NCBI GenBank assembly: GCA_030693065.1 | Contig: JAUYBL010000036.1 | Coordinates: 62,001-126,000, forward strand | DNA from: Methylococcaceae bacterium | GTDB lineage: Bacteria > Pseudomonadota > Gammaproteobacteria > Methylococcales > Methylomonadaceae | Direction: 5' to 3' | Length of the DNA: 64,000 nt | Shown: positions 47,001 to 55,214 of the stretch, piece by piece | How the letters are laid out: each line of letters opens with the position of its first letter | Position numbering within the stretch: the stretch's first letter is position 1 | The notes under the pieces: model-generated | What the model saw: only the letters and a program-made list of their open reading frames with translations | What the model was told of the DNA's origin: nothing | The model's database searches: none | Made by a program: the position numbers and the translations under genes

Positions 47001-47152
47001 CTCGACGGGTCATGGGCTATGCGGTAATCGGCGGCATGACTGCCGCTACTGTCATTGCGATCTTTTTAATCCCGGTATTGTTTTATGCCGTAGAAACCCT
47101 AGCCAAACCTAAAACTGCGACTACTCCAGTAGAAGGAGATAGCCATGAATAA
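44009..47152 (+). CDS. RND multidrug efflux transporter (HAE1, AcrB-like)
   Basis: 1047 residues, full length. The N-terminus MAKFFINRPIVAIVIAILMV and GLPISQFPNIAPPEIQVQTT are HAE1 signatures. The proton relay is intact: the double Asp in LAIGLVVDDPIVVVEAVEHH (about 400-419) and the Lys in LIGLAAKNAILIVEFAKMG near residue 940. Two large periplasmic domains are present. It exports drugs, solvents or other lipophiles using the proton gradient. The substrate range cannot be read from sequence. It overlaps the outer-membrane factor gene by 8 bp. Confidence 0.96.
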   Translation: MAKFFINRPIVAIVIAILMVMIGLVSMMGLPISQFPNIAPPEIQVQTTYTGADAVTVEQSVATPIEQQMSGVDNMNYMYSINANNGQMTLRVNFDVATDPNTDQVLTQMRKSQAESQLPQDVRNFGVNVQKSTASPLVMFALYSPKGSYDNIFLANYAYININDQMTRVKGIASVSVFGAGQYAMRIWVKPDQLAKLNITIPEIISAVQAQNNVNPAGKVGGEPVPQGQEFTYAVRAQGRLQTEEEFGNIVLRAEPDGSIVRIKDVGRIELGAQTYDMVGRLNGKPAALIALYQLPGSNAIEAAEGAKKTMAELKARFPNDLDYVVALDTTLAVTEGINEIMHTLLEALVLVILVVFLFLQGWRPTLIPLLAVPVSLIGTFMLFPVLGFSINTLSLFGLVLAIGLVVDDPIVVVEAVEHHIAQGLSPKEATLKTMREVTGPIIGTSLALIAVFLPTVFIPGITGRLYQQFAVTVGVSVMISTFNSLSLSPALAALLLKPKVRGTGPVQKFYDAFNRQFGRANEGYVGFCAVLIRKSLLSMVFLGILAVFAGGLGKNVPMGFLPDEDQGYLYAGIQLPNVSSLQRTDEVTRKVEEILKNTPGVEYYSSVIGYNMLSQANTTYNTFFFISLKNWAERTKPEEQYAAIKAHLNKELGSLPEAIGFAFPPPAIPGVGTSGGVSMVLEDRAGKDVTFLAENTDKFIAAAKKRPEIAGLFTTGLPSVPQIFVEVDRDKVLKQGVQLSDVYKTLQAYMGSGFINYFNRFGRQWQTYVQAEGEYRKDTDSLGQFYVRNSSGDTVPLSALTSVRKTEGPEFTMRYNLFRCQQISASAKPGYSSVQVMKALEEVFAETMPSDMGYDYIGMSFQEKQAQQGVSPAVVFAFAIFCVFLILAALYESWSLPFSVLLGTPIAIFGAFAGLMIGQYENNIYAQIGLVMLIGLAAKNAILIVEFAKMGVEEGKTVYDASLEAARLRLRPILMTALSFILGCLPLAIASGAGALSRRVMGYAVIGGMTAATVIAIFLIPVLFYAVETLAKPKTATTPVEGDSHE

Positions 47153-48581
47153 GCTCACTATATTGACGCTTGCCCTCAGTTTGACCGGCTGTTTCACCGT
47201 CGGCCCGGATTACGTGAAGCCTGAGATTGATGCACCTAAGCAATGGCGCTTCGCCGCTGCCGATGCCCGTGAGACTGCCAACTTAGCTTGGTGGGAGCAA
47301 TTGCACGACCCCGTCTTAAACCGCTTGGTAGAACAAGCGATAGCCAATAACCTTGATCTTAAAATTGCGATCGCTAACGTGGAGCAATTCATGGGCGTAT
47401 ACGGGGCTACCCGTGCCAGTTTATTTCCGCAGATTTTCGGTCAGGGCAGTTACAGTCGCCAGCAGACTAGCAGCGAAGGGCTCGGCCTGGGCGCTAGGAC
47501 GCCGGATACCGACGCCGCTCAGCTCGGCGCGACGATGTTTTGGGAACTAGACGTGTGGGGACAATTACGCCGTGCCAAGGAAGCGGCCGGTGCCGATCTA
47601 CTAGCGCAAGAATCCGCGCGCGACGCAGTGGTGCTGACGTTGGTAAGTTCGGTCGCCCAAACTTACATAACCCTGCGCGCGTTGGATCGCAGCCTGGAGA
47701 TTACTCGGAAAACTGTCGACAGCCTGACAGAAGAAAATCGTATCGCCAAGGCTCGATTCGATATGGGCTATGCCTCGGAAATTGAAGTTAGCCAATCAGA
47801 TTCGGAATTAGAACGTCGCCGTGCTTTAATTCCTAGCTTCGAACAACAGATTGCCCAGGCCGAAAATGCCTTGAGCGTATTACTGGGCAAACCGCCCGGC
47901 GCCATTGCTCGCGGTCTGACGCTGGACGCATTATCGCCGCCCGCGGTGCCAGCCGGTTTGCCTTCCGAACAACTGATTCGCAGACCGGACATAAAACAAG
48001 CCGAGCAAAATCTAATTTCTGCTAATGCCCGTATTGGCGTGGCACGCGGCGAATATTTCCCTAAAGTCAGGCTCACCGGCGACGTTGGTCAGGCCAGCAT
48101 CGAATTGGCGCAAATGTTTGCGCCGGGCGCTAACTTTTGGAGCATCGGCACTCGTTTGCTGGGGCCTATTTTCACCGCAGGCCGAGTTGCAGGCCAAGTG
48201 CAATCAGCTGAAGCTGCTCAACAAGCGGCTCTGGCCAGCTATCAAAAGGCTATCCTATCGGGGTTTCGTGAGTTTGAAGACGGTCTGATTGCCAGCTCCA
48301 AATCTAACGAACGACAAAACACCCAGGCGCGCCGCGTAGCCGCTTTACAGACTTATCTGCGTTTATCACGGGTACGCTATGATGAAGGTTACAGCCCTTA
48401 CCTGGAAGTGCTGGATGCCCTGCGCCAATATTACGAAGGACAAATCGAATTGGTGCAGGCGCGAAGCGATACCTTTACCTCGCTAATTCAGTTGTATCGG
48501 GCCATGGGCGGCGGATGGATTGTTACCGCGGAACATAAAGCACAGCTACCGGAGGCAAAGCCCGCAGCCGTGTTTCCATGA
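47145..48581 (+). CDS. Outer membrane efflux channel (NodT/OprM family lipoprotein)
   Basis: 478 residues; GAAGGAGAT precedes the ATG. Lipobox LTGC at about residue 15, then TVGPDYVKPEID, the start of most OprM/NodT lipoproteins, and paired coiled-coil repeats (AWWEQLHDPVLNRLVEQAIA, RRPDIKQAEQNLISANARIG). It trimerises as the TolC-like exit duct for the pump. The last gene of the operon. Confidence 0.95.
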   Translation: MNKLTILTLALSLTGCFTVGPDYVKPEIDAPKQWRFAAADARETANLAWWEQLHDPVLNRLVEQAIANNLDLKIAIANVEQFMGVYGATRASLFPQIFGQGSYSRQQTSSEGLGLGARTPDTDAAQLGATMFWELDVWGQLRRAKEAAGADLLAQESARDAVVLTLVSSVAQTYITLRALDRSLEITRKTVDSLTEENRIAKARFDMGYASEIEVSQSDSELERRRALIPSFEQQIAQAENALSVLLGKPPGAIARGLTLDALSPPAVPAGLPSEQLIRRPDIKQAEQNLISANARIGVARGEYFPKVRLTGDVGQASIELAQMFAPGANFWSIGTRLLGPIFTAGRVAGQVQSAEAAQQAALASYQKAILSGFREFEDGLIASSKSNERQNTQARRVAALQTYLRLSRVRYDEGYSPYLEVLDALRQYYEGQIELVQARSDTFTSLIQLYRAMGGGWIVTAEHKAQLPEAKPAAVFP

Positions 48582-48600
48582 AATATACGTTTGAATACAT

Positions 48601-48639
48601 AGTGCAAAGCGCTTGCAGTACGGGCGCTTTGCACTTTTT
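48601..48639 (+). terminator. Rho-independent terminator of the RND operon
   Basis: AGTGCAAAGCGC and GCGCTTTGCACT form a perfect 12-bp stem with an 11-base loop, followed by TTTT. It lies 20 bp beyond the outer-membrane factor stop. Confidence 0.93.
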
Positions 48640-48713
48640 CAACCAACTAAAAACAGATTTAACCTAAATTTCCATACCAAAACTCAGTGCTCAAATAGAG
48701 AGATAAGCCGAAT

Positions 48714-49802
48714 ATGAATAACGACATGCAATCACTATCGACCAGCGACTTTACTCACAAACTCGTCGAAGCTTTTATCAAAATCGGGCTTATATTTTTA
48801 TTATTAAGTTGGTGTTTTAATATCGCCAAACCCTTTATAAACCCCTTGGCCTGGGGAGTAATCATCGCTGTTGCGCTATACCCACTGCATCAAAAACTAT
48901 CGAGATTGCTCGGTTCTCGGGAAATCATCTCGGCTTCGCTACTAACCGCGGTGCTTTTGCTCATCATCCTGGGGCCTTGTGCATTTTTAGCCAACATAGC
49001 TGGCGAAAACATCCAGGATTTAATCGAAAAGCTACATAACGGAAGTTTCTCGATTCCCGAGCCCACTGAAAAAGTGGCTAGTTGGCCGTTGATCGGCAAA
49101 CCTATCTACAACTTTTGGCAATTGGCCGCAACCAACTTGGCCGAAGTGGCTAAAACCTACGCACCGCAACTGAAAGAGGCCAGCAAATGGCTGTTAGCCT
49201 CGAGTGCATCAACTCTCTTGGCGATTTTAGAGTTGTTGGCAGCGGTGATTGTCTGCGGCATGTTGTTGGTTAACGGTACTGGCGGTCATCGCTTGGCATT
49301 GTCTATCGGCAAACGCGTTGCCGATCATCAAGGTGAGGAACTCGCCGACTTATGCATTGCGACCATTCGCGGTGTAGCACGCGGTGTCTTGGGGGTTGCG
49401 GTGATTCAATCACTGTTGGCGTCCGTAGCTTTCTTTGCGGCCGGGGTTCCAGGCGCGGGTCTATTGACGGTTCTGTGTTTGTTTATCGCCATTGTGCAAT
49501 TGCCTACGTTTATTCTGACCATACCAAGCATTATTTATGTGTTTTCCATTCACGATACCTTGTTTGCCAGCATATTCATGGTTTGGATGCTTGGCGTAGG
49601 CTTGATCGATAATGTCTTAAAGCCGTTTTTATTAGGCCGCGGTCTCGATCTACCGATGGCAGTGGTGTTTATTGGCGCGATCGGCGGCATGCTATTTTCC
49701 GGCGTGATCGGCCTGTTCGTGGGGGCTGTGGTGTTGGCCCTGGGATATAAGTTATTTATCTCCTGGTTAAACGATTCTAGCGAGACTCAAGCAATAAAAT
49801 AA
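48714..49802 (+). CDS. AI-2E family transporter (PerM/YdiK-like)
   Basis: 362 residues with about eight membrane helices. NPLAWGVIIAVALYPLHQKL near the N-terminus, GVARGVLGVAVIQSLLASVA and LPTFILTIPSIIYVF, DNVLKPFLLGRG and PMAVVFIGAIGGMLFSGVIG are family features. Named for autoinducer-2 export, but many members are now considered ion exporters or permeases of unknown substrate. It is followed by the antiporter gene after 42 bp, so ion handling is plausible here. Independent of the RND operon because of the terminator. Confidence 0.88.
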   Translation: MNNDMQSLSTSDFTHKLVEAFIKIGLIFLLLSWCFNIAKPFINPLAWGVIIAVALYPLHQKLSRLLGSREIISASLLTAVLLLIILGPCAFLANIAGENIQDLIEKLHNGSFSIPEPTEKVASWPLIGKPIYNFWQLAATNLAEVAKTYAPQLKEASKWLLASSASTLLAILELLAAVIVCGMLLVNGTGGHRLALSIGKRVADHQGEELADLCIATIRGVARGVLGVAVIQSLLASVAFFAAGVPGAGLLTVLCLFIAIVQLPTFILTIPSIIYVFSIHDTLFASIFMVWMLGVGLIDNVLKPFLLGRGLDLPMAVVFIGAIGGMLFSGVIGLFVGAVVLALGYKLFISWLNDSSETQAIK

Positions 49803-49844
49803 CAATTCATCCAGGCAGTTCTTTCTTAATTCACTAAGAACATC

Positions 49845-51065
49845 ATGATCTTTATCGCTACTTTTGTCTTAACGGTATTCTTATACAGCTTGGTGTCCCG
49901 GCGCTTGGATAGCACAGTCATTACTGCACCTATCGTTTTCACATTAGCGGGCATGTTGCTATATAAATTGCCGCCGGTCTTTAGCGATCCAGAATTAAAA
50001 CGCCAAGGCTTTTTGCTGGTCGCCGAAATCGGTCTGGTAATGACATTATTTACCGACGCTGCGCATATTAATTTAAAAAGTTTAACCGCAAGCCGCAGTT
50101 TACCGACCCGACTCCTGACGACCGGGATGTTACTTACAATACTGCTGGGCGCTGTTGGCGCAATACTGGTGTTTCCCGAATTAGGCTGGCTAGAGGCAGG
50201 GATTCTGGCTGCCATTCTGGCACCGACCGATGCCGGGCTAGGTGCCGTAATTGTCAATAGCCAGTATGTACCAACGCGCATCCGTCAGGCACTGAACATC
50301 GAAGCCGGACTTAATGATGGTTTGTCCGTGCCATTTTTGATGTGTTTTATCGCTATGGCTTTGCAAAGTAATGATGGCGCAGCGTCAGTACTCGGCCGCT
50401 TTGTCGGCGAACAAATCGGCTACGGCAGCTTGATTGGGATAGGCGTCGGTGCAGTCGGCGGCTGGTTGCTAGCTCTAGCCAACCGCAAGCAATGGATGGC
50501 TGCATCTATGCAACAACTAGGACTTGTTGCGGTCCCTTTACTTTGCGTTTTAGCATCCGAAGTTAGCGGTGCCAGTATGTTTATTGCCGCTTATGTAGCC
50601 GGTTTTTCCGTGCAGTTTGGCTTTGCTGATGCCGGGCGACAGAGTATTGAATTCACCGAAACCTGGGGACAATTATTCGACTTTTTCGTGTTCTTTCTAT
50701 TTGGTTTGTTTGTAGCCCGATCTTGGACGCAATTCGAATATACGCATTTACTCTATGCCGGTTTGAGCCTAACGCTAGTGCGTATGGTGCCGGTAGCGAT
50801 TGCTCTGGCAGGAACTGGTTTAAGTCGCGCTACTATTTTGTTCATGGGCTGGTTTGGACCGAGGGGATTGGCGTCTATCGTACTGGGGCTGGTTTACTTG
50901 GAACGGCAAGCAAACTTACCCGCTGAATCGACCATCCGACTCACAGTAATGGCGACGGTACTGCTCAGTATTTTTGGACATGGCCTCAGCGCACTGCCAG
51001 GCATAAGCGTTTATGCCAAACGAATTACATCCTTGAGCTCAGATGCTCCTGAGCATAAGGCATGA
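49845..51065 (+). CDS. Cation:proton antiporter, CPA1 (NhaP-like)
   Basis: 406 residues with about 12 helices. ILAAILAPTDAGLGAVIVNS and the hallmark ALNIEAGLNDGLSVPFLMCF (about 147-166) hold the ion-binding acids of CPA1 antiporters, though the usual NES reads NIE. SRATILFMGWFGPRGLASIV is the conserved arginine-glycine region near the C-terminus. It exchanges sodium or potassium for protons at the inner membrane. The C-terminus lacks a long regulatory domain. Confidence 0.9.
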   Translation: MIFIATFVLTVFLYSLVSRRLDSTVITAPIVFTLAGMLLYKLPPVFSDPELKRQGFLLVAEIGLVMTLFTDAAHINLKSLTASRSLPTRLLTTGMLLTILLGAVGAILVFPELGWLEAGILAAILAPTDAGLGAVIVNSQYVPTRIRQALNIEAGLNDGLSVPFLMCFIAMALQSNDGAASVLGRFVGEQIGYGSLIGIGVGAVGGWLLALANRKQWMAASMQQLGLVAVPLLCVLASEVSGASMFIAAYVAGFSVQFGFADAGRQSIEFTETWGQLFDFFVFFLFGLFVARSWTQFEYTHLLYAGLSLTLVRMVPVAIALAGTGLSRATILFMGWFGPRGLASIVLGLVYLERQANLPAESTIRLTVMATVLLSIFGHGLSALPGISVYAKRITSLSSDAPEHKA

Positions 51066-51120
51066 AATCGAGAACTTAACTTCATACCAATATTCATAAT
51101 CCCCAACAAGGAGAAACATC

Positions 51121-51675
51121 ATGCTTAAACTACTGCAACGATTCGCACTTATTGCTGCCAGCTTATATTTGACAGCCTGTTCCTCAGTCACAGTAACAAC
51201 CGACTACGATCATTCAACATCGTTCGCGCAATATAAGACCTATACTCTCGCACCTGCAACCGAAGAAACCACATTATCACCTTCAGGTGAAGAAGCGCTG
51301 CGTAATACCCTACGCACAAATCTTGCAAGTCGCGGTATTACTGAAACTAACGAAAATGCTGATTTGCATATCGTGCGGCATCTCTCAAGTAAAGAAAAAA
51401 TAGCGGTTTATCAATCGAATCAATACGGTTACGCCGGCGTACCTTACCGTTACGGCCGCTATGGCGGCTGGGCAGGCGCGCCCAACAGCTACACTGATGT
51501 ATCACAATATACTGAAGGTACCCTGGTACTTGATTTCGTGGACGCCAAAACCAAGAAATTGGTATTTCGCGGTGTCGGTACCGGCACCATTGGTGACCCG
51601 GAAAGCAATGCTAAAAAAGTTAAAGAAGCAGTGGAAAAAATCATCCAAGGCTTTCCCGGTGCTGTTGCGCATTAA
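51121..51675 (+). CDS. DUF4136 lipoprotein
   Basis: 184 residues; AAGGAG nine bases upstream of the ATG. Lipobox LYLTAC (cysteine about 20), then VTTDYDHSTSFAQYKTYTLA, the start of DUF4136 proteins, and a repeated-Tyr/Gly loop (YGYAGVPYRYGRYGGWAGAP). GTLVLDFVDAKTKKLVFRG is the second family signature. Function unknown. It follows the antiporter by 55 bp. Confidence 0.9.
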   Translation: MLKLLQRFALIAASLYLTACSSVTVTTDYDHSTSFAQYKTYTLAPATEETTLSPSGEEALRNTLRTNLASRGITETNENADLHIVRHLSSKEKIAVYQSNQYGYAGVPYRYGRYGGWAGAPNSYTDVSQYTEGTLVLDFVDAKTKKLVFRGVGTGTIGDPESNAKKVKEAVEKIIQGFPGAVAH

Positions 51676-51690
51676 CGCTTAATTTGTTAA

Positions 51691-51722
51691 GTCTGGGGTA
51701 GAAGAGGTCACCTACCCCAGAC
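51691..51722. terminator. Hairpin after the DUF4136 gene
   Basis: GTCTGGGGTAG and CTACCCCAGAC form a perfect 11-bp stem with a 10-base loop, 15 bp after the stop. No clear T-run follows, so the strength of termination is uncertain. The gap to 51877 holds nothing else recognisable. Confidence 0.6.
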
Positions 51723-51877
51723 GCAAAAGTGGTTGGCGAAAGTTGACCCAATATTTTGCTATGGTTGTCATTACTGTGTCCGGTTATGCCATTTCGAATT
51801 ACAAGTTTTAGCTCATGCAGGGCATACTAGAGACGAAAAATATGTCGCTCCTAGCTGAGAATGCCTTGCAGAAACTA

Positions 51878-52642
51878 TTAGTTTTTAATCCCAATACCCT
51901 TATGCAGTAAAAACAAGCTAAACAAAGCCAGCACAACGATAAAGCCGACTGTCATCGCAAAGGCAATTTGAATATCAACATCAGTCACCCCAATCAAGCC
52001 AAAGCGAAAGGCATTGATCATGTACAGCATGGGATTGCCCATGGAAATACTTTGCCAAATGCCGGGCAGCATGTTGACCGAGTAAAAAACGCCGCCCAGA
52101 TAGCTTAACGGTGTCAGCACAAAGTTGGGGATAATGGAAATGTCATCAAAGCTTTCTGCCAGCAAAGCATTGATAAAACCTGCCAGAGAAAATAACGTCG
52201 CAGTCAGCACTGCGATTGTTAATGTGATAAATAAGTTGGTAACGATAATATCGGCAAATATCTGGGCGATTAAGGCGACCACACCGCCCACCATCAAGCC
52301 GCGGATCACGCCGCCAGTGACATAGCCACTTAAAATCACCCAGTTGGGCACAGGCGCGACCAATAGTTCTTCAATGTTGTGCTGAAATTTAGTGGAATAA
52401 AATGATGACACGACGTTGGCGTATGAGTGACTGATCACCGAAATTAAAATCACGCCGGGCACAATGTAATCCATGTAACTAACGCCATTGACGGTGCCGA
52501 TGCGGTCGCCGATCAACTTGCCGAAAATGAGAAAATACAGCGCGGTGGTGATAGCTGGCGGCAACAAGGTTTGCGGCCAAATGCGAATAAATCTAAAGAT
52601 TTCTTTGGTGGCGATGGTTCGGTAAGCAATGCCGTAATTCAT
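51878..52642 (-). CDS. ABC-2 type transporter permease (YadH-like)
   Basis: 254 residues with six membrane helices: IWPQTLLPPAITTALYFLIF near the N-terminus, YMDYIVPGVILISVISHSYA, and SYLGGVFYSVNMLPGIWQSI close to the C-terminus. Length and pattern match E. coli YadH (256). It starts inside the ATPase gene (4-bp overlap). The transported substrate is unknown; ABC-2 permeases export lipids, polysaccharides or drugs. Confidence 0.92.
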   Translation of the reverse strand: MNYGIAYRTIATKEIFRFIRIWPQTLLPPAITTALYFLIFGKLIGDRIGTVNGVSYMDYIVPGVILISVISHSYANVVSSFYSTKFQHNIEELLVAPVPNWVILSGYVTGGVIRGLMVGGVVALIAQIFADIIVTNLFITLTIAVLTATLFSLAGFINALLAESFDDISIIPNFVLTPLSYLGGVFYSVNMLPGIWQSISMGNPMLYMINAFRFGLIGVTDVDIQIAFAMTVGFIVVLALFSLFLLHKGIGIKN

Positions 52643-53568
52643 AATTGAGCCTCTGCAGGATTAGCGTCAACCAGATCCATAAACAGCTGCTCTAGTCGGT
52701 TGGTTCGATTTTTTAAGCTAATCACTTCAATATTGCGTTGGGTCAATTCAATGAACAGCCGGTTTAAGCCCTGATCTTTGGCAACAGCAACCGCCAGCAC
52801 TTTGTCAGACACGCGTTCGATTTGGTAACCTGCAATCACCGGCGCACCAGCGATAGGTTGAGCCAAATCCAGAATAAAATGCTCAACATGCAATCGTGCC
52901 AATAAACTGGGCATGTCAGAATTCTCGACAATCTGCCCGTGATTAATAATGGCAATATTACGACACAGACTTTCTGCTTCTTCCAGATAGTGCGTAGTTA
53001 AGATAATCGTTGTACCTTGGCTGTTAACTTCTCGGATCATATCCCACATCGAGCGGCGAATTTCTATATCCACCCCGGCCGTCGGTTCATCAAGAATCAA
53101 CAATTTAGGTTGATGTACTAAAGCTCTGGCAATCATCACCCGCCGTTTCATACCACCGGATAAACGCCTGGATACCGTATCTCGCTTATCCCACAATTGC
53201 ATTTGTTTAAGACAATGTTCGGTTCTTTGTAATGCTAGCTTACGCGGCGTGCCGTAGTAACCGGCTTGGTTGAGGACGATATTTTTGACGGTTTCAAACT
53301 GATTGAAATTAACTTCTTGCGGCACTAATCCGATGCAGCTTTTAGCCTGCTCACGTTCACGCCTTAAGTCATGCCCAAATACGCTGACGGTACCCGCTGT
53401 CTCGTTAACTAATGAACTTATAATGCCAATTGCTGTAGATTTGCCGGCGCCGTTAGGGCCGAGTAAGGCAAAAAAGTCACCTTCCTCAACATCAAGATTG
53501 ATTCCTTTCAAGGCTTCAAAGCCATTTTGATATACTTTACGAAGATTACGCAGGGACAATGCACTCAT
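52639..53568 (-). CDS. ABC transporter ATP-binding protein (YadG-like)
   Basis: 309 residues. Walker A LLGPNGAGKSTAIGI (about 36-50), Q-loop, signature RRLSGGMKRRVMIARALVH, Walker B LLILDEPTAGVD and the switch histidine in ILTTHYLEEAESLC are all present. The C-terminal 80 residues match the extension of YadG-type proteins. It pairs with the permease downstream, forming a two-gene exporter. Confidence 0.95.
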   Translation of the reverse strand: MSALSLRNLRKVYQNGFEALKGINLDVEEGDFFALLGPNGAGKSTAIGIISSLVNETAGTVSVFGHDLRREREQAKSCIGLVPQEVNFNQFETVKNIVLNQAGYYGTPRKLALQRTEHCLKQMQLWDKRDTVSRRLSGGMKRRVMIARALVHQPKLLILDEPTAGVDIEIRRSMWDMIREVNSQGTTIILTTHYLEEAESLCRNIAIINHGQIVENSDMPSLLARLHVEHFILDLAQPIAGAPVIAGYQIERVSDKVLAVAVAKDQGLNRLFIELTQRNIEVISLKNRTNRLEQLFMDLVDANPAEAQL

Positions 53569-53706
53569 ACTGAAGCTTTCATTTACCGGGAGTCCTTAAA
53601 TAAGTTAACACGTAGCGCTAACCACTATAAAATGCTGTGCAGAAGCTGCAGATTTGCTGCAATTTTATCAGACATTGCTTTTTTTACGGATAAAACTGGA
53701 TACCTT

Positions 53707-55206
53707 GTGAATAAACAAATCCCCCAATCTGTTGCCGCTGTTGACTTGGGATCTAACAGCTTTCACATGATTGTTTGCAATTTAGTCGATGGCAACTTGC
53801 AAACGGTAGACCGCATTAAAGAGATGGTTAGACTGGCTTCCGGCTTGGACAAAAGAAATTATCTCGATGCCGATACTCAAGCCCGTGCGTTGGAATGCTT
53901 GGAACGGTTCGGCCAACGCATTCGTAATTTGCCCCCGGAAAGCGTGCGCATCGTCGGTACCAGCACCCTGCGTTTAGCAAAAAACGCGGGGCAATTTTTG
54001 GACAAAGCCGAAAAAGCGCTTAATCACCCAATACATATCATTTCCGGCATTGAAGAAGCGCGGCTAATTTACCAAGGCGTAGCGTGCAGTCTAGGTAGCA
54101 ATGCTAATCTGCGTTTAGTTATGGATATTGGTGGCGGCAGCACCGAATACATCATCGGGTCAGGTGATAATCCTTATGTTAAAGAAAGCTTGCCTATGGG
54201 CTGCGTGTCTGTGAGCAATGCTTTTTTTAAAAAAGGTCTCTTATCCAAACAAGCTTTTATTCAAGCAACCTTGTTTGCTGAACAAAAACTCGAACCCTTC
54301 AAAAAACGCCTGCATCGCGATCGTTGGGATGAAGCCATCGGGGCATCTGGAAGTTTGCGCGCTATCGATAAAGTGCTTAGTGCTAAAAACTGGAGTAATA
54401 ACGGCATAACACGGGATGGGCTGGAACTACTGGTTGCCCACATCGGCCAATGTACTCATATCAATGAGCTGGCTTTACCAGAGCTCGATCCCGAGCGATT
54501 ACCGGTGTTTGCCGGAGGCGTTGCAATCGTTTATGCGACCTTTAAAAGCTTAGGCATAGAACAAATGACCGTTTCAGATGGCGCACTCCGGGAAGGTTTG
54601 ATCCAGGATTTAATAGGTCGTATTTATGACCATGATATTCGCTCCGCCACCGTACAAGCATTGACTGAACGCTATCATATTGATAAAGAGCATGCCGAAC
54701 ACATCAGACAAACAGTCGATGTGATAATTGACCAGCTGGGTGACGGCTTTTGCACCAATAACCGAGAAAACGCGGAGCAATTTTTGCATTGGGCATGCGA
54801 TCTGCATGAGCTAGGCCGGGATATAGCGCATAGCCAATATAACAAACACAGTGCTTACATTATTGAAAATGGCGACCTTGCCGGTTTTTCTCGTCAAGAT
54901 CAAATTTTACTGGCAACGATAGTTAAGTCTCACCGTAAAAAATTCTCCCTTAATCGCTTCAACGAATTACCCCCACCATGGAATATTGATGCACCGTTAT
55001 TAACACTCATATTACGCCTGTCCGTACTGCTAAATCGGAATCGTCAAACCCTAGAACTGCCCTCGTTTAAGGTAAGTATTAATAAAACAAAAATTCAATT
55101 ACGATTTCCTGAAGAATGGTTGGCACAATCACCTTTAACCCATGCTGATCTTACCCATGAAGCTGACTACCTTAGATCATCAGGATTAAAACTCGATTTT
55201 GCTTAA
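53707..55206 (+). CDS. ppx: Exopolyphosphatase / guanosine pentaphosphatase
   Basis: 499 residues from a GTG at 53707 (VNKQIPQSVAAVDLGSNSFH), which places the first strand of the sugar-kinase fold at the usual position. The frame is open back to 53527 but that part overlaps the ABC gene on the other strand and does not look like Ppx. VMDIGGGSTEYIIGS (about 140-154) and IGASGSLRAIDKVL are family motifs; the C-terminal helical HD-like domain (ACDLHELGRDIAHSQYNKHS) is complete. It removes terminal phosphate from polyphosphate and may act on pppGpp. It forms an operon with the next gene (8-bp gap). Confidence 0.92.
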   Translation: MNKQIPQSVAAVDLGSNSFHMIVCNLVDGNLQTVDRIKEMVRLASGLDKRNYLDADTQARALECLERFGQRIRNLPPESVRIVGTSTLRLAKNAGQFLDKAEKALNHPIHIISGIEEARLIYQGVACSLGSNANLRLVMDIGGGSTEYIIGSGDNPYVKESLPMGCVSVSNAFFKKGLLSKQAFIQATLFAEQKLEPFKKRLHRDRWDEAIGASGSLRAIDKVLSAKNWSNNGITRDGLELLVAHIGQCTHINELALPELDPERLPVFAGGVAIVYATFKSLGIEQMTVSDGALREGLIQDLIGRIYDHDIRSATVQALTERYHIDKEHAEHIRQTVDVIIDQLGDGFCTNNRENAEQFLHWACDLHELGRDIAHSQYNKHSAYIIENGDLAGFSRQDQILLATIVKSHRKKFSLNRFNELPPPWNIDAPLLTLILRLSVLLNRNRQTLELPSFKVSINKTKIQLRFPEEWLAQSPLTHADLTHEADYLRSSGLKLDFA

Positions 55207-55214
55207 TTAGTTTC

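Noticed and set aside
53527-53706. 60-residue N-terminal extension of Ppx
   Set aside because: It overlaps the divergent ABC ATPase gene and does not resemble Ppx; the GTG at 53707 gives the normal family N-terminus.
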